Origin: Pseudomonas khorasanensis
GTDB lineage: Bacteria > Pseudomonadota > Gammaproteobacteria > Pseudomonadales > Pseudomonadaceae
Direction of reading: 5' to 3'
DNA length: 64,000 nucleotides
NCBI RefSeq assembly: GCF_014268505.2
Contig: NZ_JABWQP020000001.1
Coordinates: 1,296,021-1,360,020, forward strand
The notes under the pieces were generated by a model. It was not told the origin of the DNA. It saw only the letters and a list, made by a program, of their open reading frames with translations, and searched no databases. Position 1 is the stretch's first letter. Every line of letters begins with the position of its first letter. Below are positions 27,655 to 36,900 of the stretch, piece after piece. A program made the translations under genes and the position numbers.

Positions 27655-28518
27655 ATGTTCAAGCGTACCCTCGCCCTCACCGCCGGCCTGGCGCTGTCTT
27701 TTTCTGCCTTGATGACGCAAGCCGCCGATGTTTTGCGGGTCAGCGCGATTCCGGACGAAGCCCCGACGGAGCTGCTGCGCAAGTTCGAACCGCTGGGTGC
27801 CTATCTGGAAAAGCAGTTGGGCATGAAGGTGCAATTCGTGCCTGTGGCCGACTACCCTGCCGTGGTTGAAGCCCTGGCCACCGATCGCCTCGACATGGCC
27901 TGGCTGGGCGGCTTCACTTTTGTGCAGGCACGTTTGAAGACTGACGCGACCACCCCGGTGGTCCCGCTGGTGCAGCGCGAACAGGATGCGCAGTTCACCA
28001 GTAAATTCATCACCGCTGACCCGAACGTGAAAAGCCTCGCTGATCTGAAGGGCAAGACCTTTGCCTTCGGCTCGGTGTCGTCCACCTCCGGCAGCCTGAT
28101 GCCGCGCTATTTCATGCTGAAAAACGACGGCATCAAGCCTGAAGGCTATTTCAGCCGCGTCGCCTACTCCGGTGCCCATGACGCCACTGTCGCCTGGGTG
28201 CAGGCTGGCAAGGTCGATGCCGGCGTACTAAACGCCAGTGTCTGGCAGAAACTGGTCGATGCGGGCAAGGTCGACACCAGCAAGGTCAAGGTCTTCGCCA
28301 CCACGCCAACCTATTTCGATTACAACTGGACCGTGCGCGGCACCCTCGACCCGGCGCTCGCGGCGAAGATAAAAAAAGCGTTCCTCGACCTCGACCCGGC
28401 CAATCCCGAGCAGAAGCAGATTCTTGATCTGCAGGCGGCCAGTCGTTTCATCGAAACCAAACCCGAGAACTACAAGGGCATCGAGGAAGCCGCCCGCGCC
28501 GCCGAACTGCTGAAATGA
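27655..28518 (+). CDS. PhnD-like ABC transporter substrate-binding protein
   Basis: 287 residues. A Sec signal peptide ends at TQAADVL. The mature protein has the PhnD/phosphonate-type type 2 periplasmic binding fold: [51 protein letters not shown] and [19 protein letters not shown]. This sub-branch is often annotated in Pseudomonas as a putative selenate transporter component; the true ligand (phosphonate, phosphite, selenate) cannot be fixed from the sequence. The stop overlaps the next start (ATGA), so four genes form an operon. Confidence 0.85.
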   Translation: MFKRTLALTAGLALSFSALMTQAADVLRVSAIPDEAPTELLRKFEPLGAYLEKQLGMKVQFVPVADYPAVVEALATDRLDMAWLGGFTFVQARLKTDATTPVVPLVQREQDAQFTSKFITADPNVKSLADLKGKTFAFGSVSSTSGSLMPRYFMLKNDGIKPEGYFSRVAYSGAHDATVAWVQAGKVDAGVLNASVWQKLVDAGKVDTSKVKVFATTPTYFDYNWTVRGTLDPALAAKIKKAFLDLDPANPEQKQILDLQAASRFIETKPENYKGIEEAARAAELLK

Positions 28519-29312
28519 CCCTGCGCCTCAACCAGGCCAGCCTGCGCCACGCCAATCACGTCGATGCCCTGCGCGGTATCGACGTGCAGATTGGCGCCGG
28601 CGAACAGGTCGCGATCATCGGCCCGTCCGGTGCCGGCAAGTCGAGCCTGCTCAATCTGTTGGCGACAGCATTGGAACCCAGCAGCGGCGAAATCGAAGTG
28701 CTTGGCGAACGTGCCTGGCATTTGTCGGCCCGCCAGCGTCAGCGCCTGCGTGCGCGCATCGGCTTGGTGCATCAAGCGCCGCCGATACCGCCCCGTCAGC
28801 GCGTCGTCACGGCGGTGCTCGCCGGCAAGCTGGGCCAGTGGAGTCTGGGCAAAAGTCTGCTGAATCTGCTGCACCCGCTGGACATCGCTGGCGCCCGCGC
28901 GGCTCTGGCGCGGCTGGACCTGGACGACAAATTGTTCGCCCATTGCCAGCAGTTGTCCGGTGGGCAATTGCAGCGCGTCGGTATCGCCCGGGTGCTGTAT
29001 CAGGCGCCGGAAATACTACTGGCCGACGAGCCGGTCTCGGCGATGGACCCGGTGCTTGCCGGCCACACGCTGTCGATCCTGTCGCGCCACGCTCGCGAAC
29101 ACAACGTCACGCTGGTGGCGAGTCTGCACGCCGTGGATCTGGCGCTGGCGCACTTTCCACGGATCATCGGTTTGCGTGACGGCCGTATTCTCTTCGATTG
29201 CCCCTCGGATCAGGTCAGCCGCGAAAAGCTTGATGCGCTGTACGCCAATGAACAGCTGCAATCGCCTACGCTGGCGGTCGCGCCTTTGACTGTGCAGATC
29301 CCGCGATGCTGA
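28515..29312 (+). CDS. PhnC-like ABC transporter ATP-binding protein
   Basis: 265 residues. Walker A is [13 protein letters not shown], the signature [17 protein letters not shown] and Walker [14 protein letters not shown]; the H-loop is in [13 protein letters not shown]. It is the energy-coupling subunit of the importer encoded by 27655-30897. It starts in the stop of the binding-protein gene and ends overlapping the first permease gene. Confidence 0.92.
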   Translation: MTLRLNQASLRHANHVDALRGIDVQIGAGEQVAIIGPSGAGKSSLLNLLATALEPSSGEIEVLGERAWHLSARQRQRLRARIGLVHQAPPIPPRQRVVTAVLAGKLGQWSLGKSLLNLLHPLDIAGARAALARLDLDDKLFAHCQQLSGGQLQRVGIARVLYQAPEILLADEPVSAMDPVLAGHTLSILSRHAREHNVTLVASLHAVDLALAHFPRIIGLRDGRILFDCPSDQVSREKLDALYANEQLQSPTLAVAPLTVQIPRC

Positions 29313-30133
29313 ACACCGATTCACGGGATCCGGCGGCGTGGCCGCGATTGCTGATCACCGTTGTGGCGGTTGCTCTGTTGTGGCCGGGCATCCAACTCAG
29401 CGAATTGAATCCGGGCGTACTGTTTCAGGCCGACAGCCAGAGCGAAATGGGTCGCTTCGTGTCAGCATTCTGGCCGCCCGCGCATGATCAAGCGTTTCTG
29501 CAATTACTGATTAAAGCCACCCTGCAAACCCTGGCGATCGCCACGGCTGGCATGGCATTGGCCCTTCTCCTGGCGATCCCTGCGAGCCTGCTTGCCAGCC
29601 GCGCGCTGTCACTGTCCGCCGCTTCACGGGCCGGCGTTCCGAGCCTGACCGGCCGGTTGCTGCGCTGGCCGATCCGTGGCGTGCTGATTTTCCTGCGCAG
29701 CGTGCCGGAGATTGTCTGGGCATTGTTGTTCGTTCGCGCCGTCGGGCTCGGTCCGGCGGCGGGCGTGCTGGCCATCGCCATCACCTACAGCGGCATGCTC
29801 GGCAAGGTCTACGCGGAGATCTTCGAATCCACTGATCAGCGCCCGGCGCACGCTTTGTTGCAGGCCGGCAGCGGTCGGCTGGCGGCATTTGCTTACGGCA
29901 CGCTGCCAAATGTCGCAGCGGAATTGCTCTCCTACACGGTCTATCGCTGGGAGTGCGCGATCCGCGCGTCTGTGGTGATGGGTTTTGTCGGGGCCGGCGG
30001 TCTCGGCCAACAGATCGACCTGTCGATCCGTATGTTCGCCGGCGGCGAAGTTGCCAGCATGTTGTTGACGTTTTTGCTGCTGGTGCTGTGCGCCGATCAA
30101 CTCAGCCGTTTGTTGCGCTGGAGGCTGACATGA
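29306..30133 (+). CDS. PhnE-like ABC transporter permease (first)
   Basis: 275 residues, about six membrane segments. The EAA-type coupling motif is [20 protein letters not shown], and [20 protein letters not shown] is the conserved PhnE-like stretch. It overlaps the ATPase gene by seven bases and the second permease gene by four. The two permeases probably form a heterodimer. Confidence 0.9.
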   Translation: MLNTDSRDPAAWPRLLITVVAVALLWPGIQLSELNPGVLFQADSQSEMGRFVSAFWPPAHDQAFLQLLIKATLQTLAIATAGMALALLLAIPASLLASRALSLSAASRAGVPSLTGRLLRWPIRGVLIFLRSVPEIVWALLFVRAVGLGPAAGVLAIAITYSGMLGKVYAEIFESTDQRPAHALLQAGSGRLAAFAYGTLPNVAAELLSYTVYRWECAIRASVVMGFVGAGGLGQQIDLSIRMFAGGEVASMLLTFLLLVLCADQLSRLLRWRLT

Positions 30134-30897
30134 AGCGGGTGGCCAACCTGCTGCTGCTCGTCGCCATCGCGGTGGCGGTGGGCGCTTCCTTCACGTATCT
30201 GGAACTGGATCTCGGTGAACTGGGCAGCGCCAACAGCCTCAAGCAGATGGGCGCCTACGTGCAGCGTTTTCTCAGCCCTGACCTGAGCGCCGATTACCTG
30301 AAAGCCATCGCCCACGGCTCGATGGAAACTCTGGCCATGTCGGCCTTGGGTACCCTGCTCGCGGCGCTGCTCGGCATCGTTCTCGCGCTGCCCGCCGCCG
30401 GGCGTTTCGGTTGGCCGCTGCAAAGTGCATCGCGCCTGCTGCTCAACGGCTTGCGGGCGATTCCGGAGCTGGTCTGGGCGGCGCTGATGGTGCTTGCCGC
30501 CGGCCTCGGGCCAAATGCCGGCACTCTCGCCCTCGCCCTGCACACCACGGGCGTACTCGGTCGTCTGTTCGCCGAAGCGCTGGAAAACACCCCGCCGCAA
30601 CCGGCCGAGGCGATCCGCTTGCAGGGCGGCAATCCGATCCTCGCTTTCTGCTACGGCACCCTGCCGAACCTCGCTCCGCAACTGCTTGCGTACTGCCTGT
30701 ATCGCTGGGAAAACAACATCCGCATGGCCAGCGTGCTGGGTTTTGTCGGCGCGGGCGGCTTGGGACAGATGTTGTATGTCAGCTTGAGTCTGTTCCAGGA
30801 AGCCCAGGCCAGCACGGTGATTCTGGCAATGCTGCTGCTGGTGTTTCTGGTCGACTGGTTGAGTGCCTGGAGCCGGCAGCGCTGGGTAAAAGCGTAA
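30130..30897 (+). CDS. PhnE-like ABC transporter permease (second)
   Basis: 255 residues, paralogous to the first permease with RAIPELVWAALMVLAAGLGP and AIRLQGGNPILAFCYGTLPN in the same order. It starts at the ATGA overlap with the first permease. It is the last gene of the operon and is followed by 188 non-coding bases before the MHS symporter gene. Confidence 0.9.
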   Translation: MKRVANLLLLVAIAVAVGASFTYLELDLGELGSANSLKQMGAYVQRFLSPDLSADYLKAIAHGSMETLAMSALGTLLAALLGIVLALPAAGRFGWPLQSASRLLLNGLRAIPELVWAALMVLAAGLGPNAGTLALALHTTGVLGRLFAEALENTPPQPAEAIRLQGGNPILAFCYGTLPNLAPQLLAYCLYRWENNIRMASVLGFVGAGGLGQMLYVSLSLFQEAQASTVILAMLLLVFLVDWLSAWSRQRWVKA

Positions 30898-31085
30898 GTA
30901 CGGCGTGGTCGAGTGGATATCTGGCAAAAGCTGATTATGCTTCAGGAAACCTTGCAGCCCTGCGAGGCGGTCAGACTGTGCAAGTTTCACCCGACAGCAA
31001 TGGCGGCAGATGCCAACGGGCCAGAGTGCGACAGGCAGTAACGGGGGACTCCGGCCTACAACAATAAGCACGACGGAGAACTCCC

Positions 31086-32765
31086 ATGGCCACAATCGAC
31101 ACAGCATCCACCGGCACGCCGCCCCGCAGTGGCGGGATTACCAAGGAGGAGCGCAAGGTCATCTTCGCCTCCTCGCTGGGCACGGTTTTCGAGTGGTACG
31201 ACTTTTACCTCTACGGCTCTCTGGCCGCGATCATCGCCAAACACTTCTTCGCCGGCGTCAACGAAACCACCGCGTTCATTTTTGCCTTGCTGGCCTTTGC
31301 CGCCGGGTTTGCGGTGCGGCCATTCGGCGCCATCGTGTTTGGCCGTCTCGGCGACATGATCGGGCGCAAGCACACCTTTCTGATAACGATCGTGATCATG
31401 GGCGTGTCGACGGCGATCGTCGGATTGCTGCCCGGCTACGCGACCATCGGCGTCGCGGCGCCGGTCATTCTGATTACCCTGCGCCTGCTGCAAGGCCTGG
31501 CACTGGGCGGTGAGTACGGCGGCGCAGCGACGTACGTGGCCGAGCACGCGCCACGCAATCGGCGCGGCTTTTTCACTTCGTGGATTCAAACCACAGCGAC
31601 CCTGGGCCTGTTCATGTCGCTGCTGGTGATACTCGCCTGCCGTACGTTGCTGGGCAACGAAGCGTTCGAGGCGTGGGGCTGGCGGATTCCGTTTCTGCTG
31701 TCGATCATTCTGCTGGCGGTCTCGGTGTACATCCGCCTGCAACTGAGCGAGTCGCCGGTATTCCAGAAAATGAAGGACGAAGGCAAGACTTCGAAGGCGC
31801 CGCTGACCGAATCCTTCGCTCGCTGGGACAACCTCAAAGTAGTGATCATGTCGCTGCTCGGCGGCACTGCCGGGCAAGCCGTGGTCTGGTACACCGGGCA
31901 GTTCTATGCACTGTTTTTCCTGCTGCAAACCCTGAAGATCGACGCGCAGACCGCCAACCTGCTGATTGCCGGTTCGCTGATCATCGGCACACCGTTCTTC
32001 GTGATTTTCGGCAGCCTGTCCGATCGCATCGGGCGCAAGCCGATCATCATGGCCGGGTGCATTCTCGCCGCGCTGACGTACTTCCCGATCTTCCATGCGC
32101 TGACCCAGTACGGAAACCCTGACGTGTTCGTCGCGCAGGAGAAAAACCCGGTCAAGGTGATCGCCAACCCCGACCAGTGCTCGTTCCAGTTCGACCCGGT
32201 GGGCAAGGCCAAATTCACCAGCTCCTGCGACCTGGCGAAGACCTTGCTGGCCAAGCGCGCGATCCCCTATGAGAACGTGGCTGCCGAACCGGGCATGGTC
32301 GCGCAGGTGCGCATCGGTGACCGGGTTATCGAAAGCTTCGAGGGCAGCGCCCTGCCCGCCGCCGATTTCAAGACTCGCAACGACGCCTTCACCGCGAACC
32401 TCGGCGCAGCGCTGAAAGAGGCCGGGTATCCCGAGAAGGCCGATCCGGCGAAAACCAACTATCCGATGATGCTGCTGTTGCTGACCATTTTGGTGATCTA
32501 CGTGACCATGGTCTATGGCCCGATTGCCGCATGGCTGGTCGAGCTGTTTCCGACCCGCATCCGCTACACCTCGATGTCGCTGCCCTATCACATCGGTAAC
32601 GGCTGGTTCGGCGGTTTCCTGCCGACCGTGGCGTTTGCCATGGTCGCGGCCACCGGCGATATTTATTACGGCCTGTGGTACCCGATCGTGATTGCAGTCG
32701 CGACGGCGATACTCGGCACGTTCTTCCTGCCGGAGACCAAAGACCGCGACATTTTCAAGGACTGA
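31086..32765 (+). CDS. MHS-family metabolite:H+ symporter
   Basis: 559 residues, a 12-helix Major Facilitator protein of the metabolite:H+ symporter branch (ShiA/ProP/citrate-type). Motifs include GTVFEWYDFYLYGSLA at the N-terminus, GRLGDMIGRKHTFL in the first loop and LRLLQGLALGGEYGGAATYV. Between helices about 8 and 9 lies a large hydrophilic insert of ~110 residues (from NPDVFVAQEKNPVKV to the return at YPMMLLLLTILVIY) containing two Cys. Substrate unknown, probably an organic acid. A hairpin 12 bases after the stop may end transcription. Confidence 0.88.
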   Translation: MATIDTASTGTPPRSGGITKEERKVIFASSLGTVFEWYDFYLYGSLAAIIAKHFFAGVNETTAFIFALLAFAAGFAVRPFGAIVFGRLGDMIGRKHTFLITIVIMGVSTAIVGLLPGYATIGVAAPVILITLRLLQGLALGGEYGGAATYVAEHAPRNRRGFFTSWIQTTATLGLFMSLLVILACRTLLGNEAFEAWGWRIPFLLSIILLAVSVYIRLQLSESPVFQKMKDEGKTSKAPLTESFARWDNLKVVIMSLLGGTAGQAVVWYTGQFYALFFLLQTLKIDAQTANLLIAGSLIIGTPFFVIFGSLSDRIGRKPIIMAGCILAALTYFPIFHALTQYGNPDVFVAQEKNPVKVIANPDQCSFQFDPVGKAKFTSSCDLAKTLLAKRAIPYENVAAEPGMVAQVRIGDRVIESFEGSALPAADFKTRNDAFTANLGAALKEAGYPEKADPAKTNYPMMLLLLTILVIYVTMVYGPIAAWLVELFPTRIRYTSMSLPYHIGNGWFGGFLPTVAFAMVAATGDIYYGLWYPIVIAVATAILGTFFLPETKDRDIFKD

Positions 32766-32777
32766 AACGCCGAAGTG

Positions 32778-32797
32778 CCCTCTCCTGCGGGAGAGGG
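32778..32797. repeat. REP-like hairpin after the symporter gene
   Basis: CCCTCTCC and GGAGAGGG pair over a short loop. It resembles one arm of the Pseudomonas REP found at 56944-57120 and can end transcription of the symporter gene. Confidence 0.5.
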
Positions 32798-32871
32798 CCG
32801 TGGCGCTGAAAAAATTCGAACGTCTACCGCCGCGCTGTCTCCAATGTTTATCCCAACAGGAGGCCAGCGAC

Positions 32872-33090
32872 ATGAATCCCATTGACGATAAAACCCCTAA
32901 AGCACCGCCCACCGATGCCGCCGGAAAACCGGTAAACGTCGTCGAGCGCGACCTGCAGGATCGTGACGGTAAAACCGAAGGCGTGGACAAGACCATCACG
33001 CCGTCTTCCACCCGGGTCAAGGAACAGGAAGCCGAAGAGCTGCAGCGTAAAGTCGACGAGATCGAGCGCAAGGTGGCGGACGGTCATTGA
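32872..33090 (+). CDS. Small hydrophilic protein with C-terminal coiled coil
   Basis: 72 residues from the ATG at 32872, preceded by AGGAGG at eight bases. The first half is disordered (Pro, Asp, Lys rich) and the second half is a short coiled coil ending in an amphipathic helix, EAEELQRKVDEIERKV. Function unknown. It stands alone. Confidence 0.65.
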   Translation: MNPIDDKTPKAPPTDAAGKPVNVVERDLQDRDGKTEGVDKTITPSSTRVKEQEAEELQRKVDEIERKVADGH

Positions 33091-33384
33091 TTAGGGCGTG
33101 GCGGTTGTCGCTGCTGTGGGCAAGGCTCAGGGCAGCGACAACAGACTCCATGACTTAGTCGTTCACGCTGATCCATACCCTGGAACCTTTCCTGTCACCC
33201 CTAGGGCACGCGGACAATTCTTACAGAATTGAACTACGTACCTGATCGAATTCACGCGTGTCACTAACGAAGCGTCTGACAGATATAAATCGCCTGTCTG
33301 GGGATGATGCGTTCTTCGTCCTGCCAGTGACGACAACGAGCCACATCCCCCTTAGACTGCTTTACATTGATCATGGAGGTCATT

Positions 33385-33579
33385 ATGAGCGCTGAACTGT
33401 TAACTATCGATTCAGATTTCGACACCGCCGAAGAAGCTGCGAGCTACGACCGTTGGTTTCGTGCGCAAGTGCAAGAAGCGCTTGACGACCCGCGTCCTGC
33501 CGTACCCCATGCCGAAGCCATGGTGATGCTCGACCAGATGATTGACGAAAATCGCAGGAAGCGCCGCGCTGCAGGTTAA
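33385..33579 (+). CDS. Antitoxin of a RelE/ParE-type module
   Basis: 64 residues, start chosen for GGAGG five bases before the ATG at 33385. The protein is acidic and helical with a basic C-terminal tail (QMIDENRRKRRAAG). It resembles the short antitoxins that precede ParE-type toxins (for example StbD/ParD-like), with a conserved DRWFRAQVQEALDDPRP stretch. The toxin frame begins inside its last codons. Antitoxin identity is inferred mainly from the neighbour. Confidence 0.75.
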   Translation: MSAELLTIDSDFDTAEEAASYDRWFRAQVQEALDDPRPAVPHAEAMVMLDQMIDENRRKRRAAG

Positions 33580-33853
33580 ATGGAGCCGCAAGGCTATTCG
33601 TCAACTGGCTGACATTTTTGAATACATCGATCAGTACAACTCCGTTGCTTCGGTTTCATTGCGACGCAAAGCCGGAGCCGCAGCGCAAACGCTTTCTTCC
33701 ATACCCTATGGCTTCCGGTCTGGCCGGGTGCCCGGCACTCGCGAAATGGTGATTCATCCGAACTACCTGCTGGTTTATCGGGTAAATGGAGAGGTCGACA
33801 TACTGAGGATACTTCACGCTCGACAAAAATATCCCCTAACCCCTCCAACCTAA
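33542..33853 (+). CDS. RelE/ParE family toxin
   Basis: Up to 103 residues. The ParE-superfamily pattern is clear: VKWSRKAIRQLADIFEYI at the N-terminus, then LSSIPYGFRSGRVPGTREM and YLLVYRVNGEVDILRILHARQ. It could inhibit gyrase or cleave mRNA; the sequence does not decide. The first available start is a TTG at 33542, overlapping the antitoxin by 38 bases, with no clear ribosome-binding site. A CTG near 33569, preceded by AGGA, is an alternative. Confidence 0.8.
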   Translation: MTKIAGSAALQVKWSRKAIRQLADIFEYIDQYNSVASVSLRRKAGAAAQTLSSIPYGFRSGRVPGTREMVIHPNYLLVYRVNGEVDILRILHARQKYPLTPPT

Positions 33854-33877
33854 AAAAAAGGCGGCCAACCGGCCGCC
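33852..33877 (-). terminator. Terminator of the giant exoprotein gene
   Basis: GGCGGCC, AACC loop and GGCCGCC form a perfect 7-bp stem followed on the minus strand by eight T residues. It also lies at the end of the toxin gene on the plus strand. Confidence 0.88.
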
Positions 33878-33900
33878 CAAACGTACTACACGAGAGTCTT

Positions 33901-36900
33901 TTACAACGTCAGTTGCCCACGCTCCTCCTCGGTCAACTGCTGTTTGGCCTGCTCATCCAGCGCCCCGGCGCCCAATACCTGCACCGGGCTGTCCGGGTTG
34001 TACCCTGCCGCTGGCGCTCGACTGGCGCCATCGCGCGAGGGTGCCAGTTGCTCGTTGCCGAAGCTCAGCACCTGCACAGTGAACACCGAGGCCTGATTCT
34101 GCCGCGCTGCCGCTTGCTGCTGGCGCGCGACGTCTTCAGCCGCTTGAGTGGCGGATGAGGCGGCGGAACTGGCAGACGTGATCGCGCCAGTGTTCACCGC
34201 CGAGACCACCGGCACACCGGTTGCCTTGCCCTGCACCGAAATGTTCGCGGCGTTGACCACCGTCAGCGCGGCAATGTTGACGTTGCCCGACACACGAATC
34301 CCCGCCTCGCCGGCATCGATGGTGCCCAGCGGCGCGATGAGATCGATGTCGCCTGGTGCCACTTCGGCAATCGGGTTAAGCGTGGCGATACCCGCGCCGG
34401 TGCTTGGCACCGATGGCGACAGGGTCACGTTGCCCCAAGTGTCGTAGACGCGTTTCGGCGGGGTGTACACCACAGTGGTTTTCGAGCCGCGACCGGCGTT
34501 GATATCGCCCTCGGCAGACCAGCCGAGAATCGAGCCACCGAACGTGGTCATGATCCGGCTCTGGCCGAGCAGGATGCTGCCCTGCGAGTAGAGCTGAATG
34601 TTGCCCGAGCCTTGAGTGACGATCCCCGCCGTCGACGGTGGCGCTGCGCCTTCGATCCCGAACACCTGACCACCGCCCGGGGTGAGCATTTGAATGTCAC
34701 CGCCGAACAGAGTTTTGACCCCGGCGCCGCCGTACAGCGTGATGTCACCGTCATACCGAATCGGATTACCCGCCACATCAACCGTCGGAAACAGCGCTGC
34801 AATGGCATTGCGTCCACGCAGATAACTGCCTTGGCGCGGGCCATCGACATCGTTGTATTCCAGGCCACCTGCGCGCAGTTCAGCGAAGTACACCTGCCGC
34901 GCGAAGATCGCTTGCTCGGCACTTGGCAGTGCGGAGAAAAACGCCTGAGCCTGCTCGGCATCACCGCTGAAGCCATAGCCGAGAGTCAGCCAGCTTTGCA
35001 GTTCATCAACGTAGGTTTTGACCACTTTGCCCGGTTGGCCGCTGAGTGAGGCATTCGGATTGGCAGTGTTCTGCGGGCTCAGGTAACGCGCGATGAAGCG
35101 CGAGTAATCCGGCCCCTGCGCGCCCGCGCCGGCCTGCAATACCACGCTGGCGCCAGGCCGCTGATCCCCGGCCACAAGCGAGCCGAGGCTGGTGATACTG
35201 GCGCGATCCTCCATCAGAATGTTGCGCCCGGCATTGATGTCCAGCGTGCCGGGGCCGGCGATATCGAAGCTGCTGTAGAGAATGTCGCGACCTGCCGACA
35301 CCCGCGATACATCTCGCAGATCATTGTGAATGAACAAGTTACCGTTGGAGGTGATGTCTTCAATACCAGTGCCCATGAGGCCCTGGGGTATGTAAGTTGG
35401 CTGTCCCAGATTTGTCCCGGACGCGACAATGTCGCGCCCGGCGATCATCCATACGGGCCCCGCGCCCTCATACCAAGTGCGCTTGGAAATCGTGAAATTC
35501 AACGTCTCGCCACTGCGCACGCCTACCAGGTCGCCAGTCAATGCATAAAACCGTGCCGGCTGTGCGACGTCATTCAGGCCCGAGTAGCTGTTGGGACCGA
35601 AGGCGAACAACGGATAACGCGTGTTGGCGGCCGATGAAACGCCGTCGCTGCTGTAGTTGGTAGCGACCGGTTTGCCGGCGTTGCTGTTGGCGAACGTATT
35701 GAACGCCGGATTGAAGGGCGTGGCGATGGCCAGCGGGCTGGCGCCGGACTGGTTGATTGCATAGCCCCCGGCATAGATAGAGTCAGCCGCGAGGAACTCA
35801 AGCTGCCCGGACTTGGAGGGCGCCAGCAATAATGAATAACCGATCAGCGGGCTGTTATTACCGTTGGTGAACGTTGCGGACGGCCCTGCATAAATCGACC
35901 CCTGCGCTGCCACCGCGCGCAGAATCGACGGATAGACGAATCGACCATCGGTGGGTGAAGTATTGCGACCGTTGACCACCCCCAGCGAACCATTGAACTC
36001 ACCGATCTGTGTGCTGGGTGTCAGGTTGCCGCCGGCTGAAAACAGGTCGATGGCGGTGTGGTCGGTCCACAGCGAGAAGCCACTCAGAGTCCCGCCTTGC
36101 GCAATGCTGCCGTTGGCGTCGAAAACCGGTGTGGCGTTCATCAAGCTCACGCGACCCGGGTCCGTTGCGCCGCCCAGCACCAGATCACCTCGTGTCTTGA
36201 TGCTCATGCCCGAGTCACCCGGAATCACCACCAGCCCACCGAAAGCGCTACTGGTGGTCGAGGTGAATGGATCAAGCGTGCGAGTTTCCCGAGCATCATG
36301 CAGGGTCGGCAAGCCGCCGTACTGCAATTTGATGCCGCCAAGCGCACCGCCCGCCAATTGCGCCGCACCGCGCAGATTGATCAGTGCGCCTTGCAGATCA
36401 TGTTTTGGTGCATCGACGCCGAGGGCCGTGGTTTGCAGCAGCGGGTTAAGCGTACCGCCGATGCGAATTTCCATATCACCGCCACCGGTCATTTGCACGC
36501 TGCCATTGCTGGCAACTCGACCGGTGCTGCCCACCGCGACGATCAGTCCCTGGCTGCGCGGATTGGTTCTCCTCTCGCCCAAAGGCTTGAGCATGCCCGC
36601 ATCCTGCCCTGCACGCAGGCTGATATTGCCGCCCCCCAACGTGCCGAAACCGGTGAAGCCCACCAGGTAAGGCTCGGCGCTCATACCGTCAACGGGCATC
36701 GGCGGAGTCGCATAGCTGCCGAAGTTGATCCACCAGGCCGTAGGCATATCCGCGCTTGCGGTGCCTTGGCGCCACAGCCAGTTGCCGACCGCCACACTGG
36801 GGATTTGCTCGCGGACGCCGCCGACACCCTGATCTTTGGTGCCCACCGAATCCCCGGTTACCGAGCCCCCGGCGTTGATCGTCAAGTTGCCGCCCATTTG

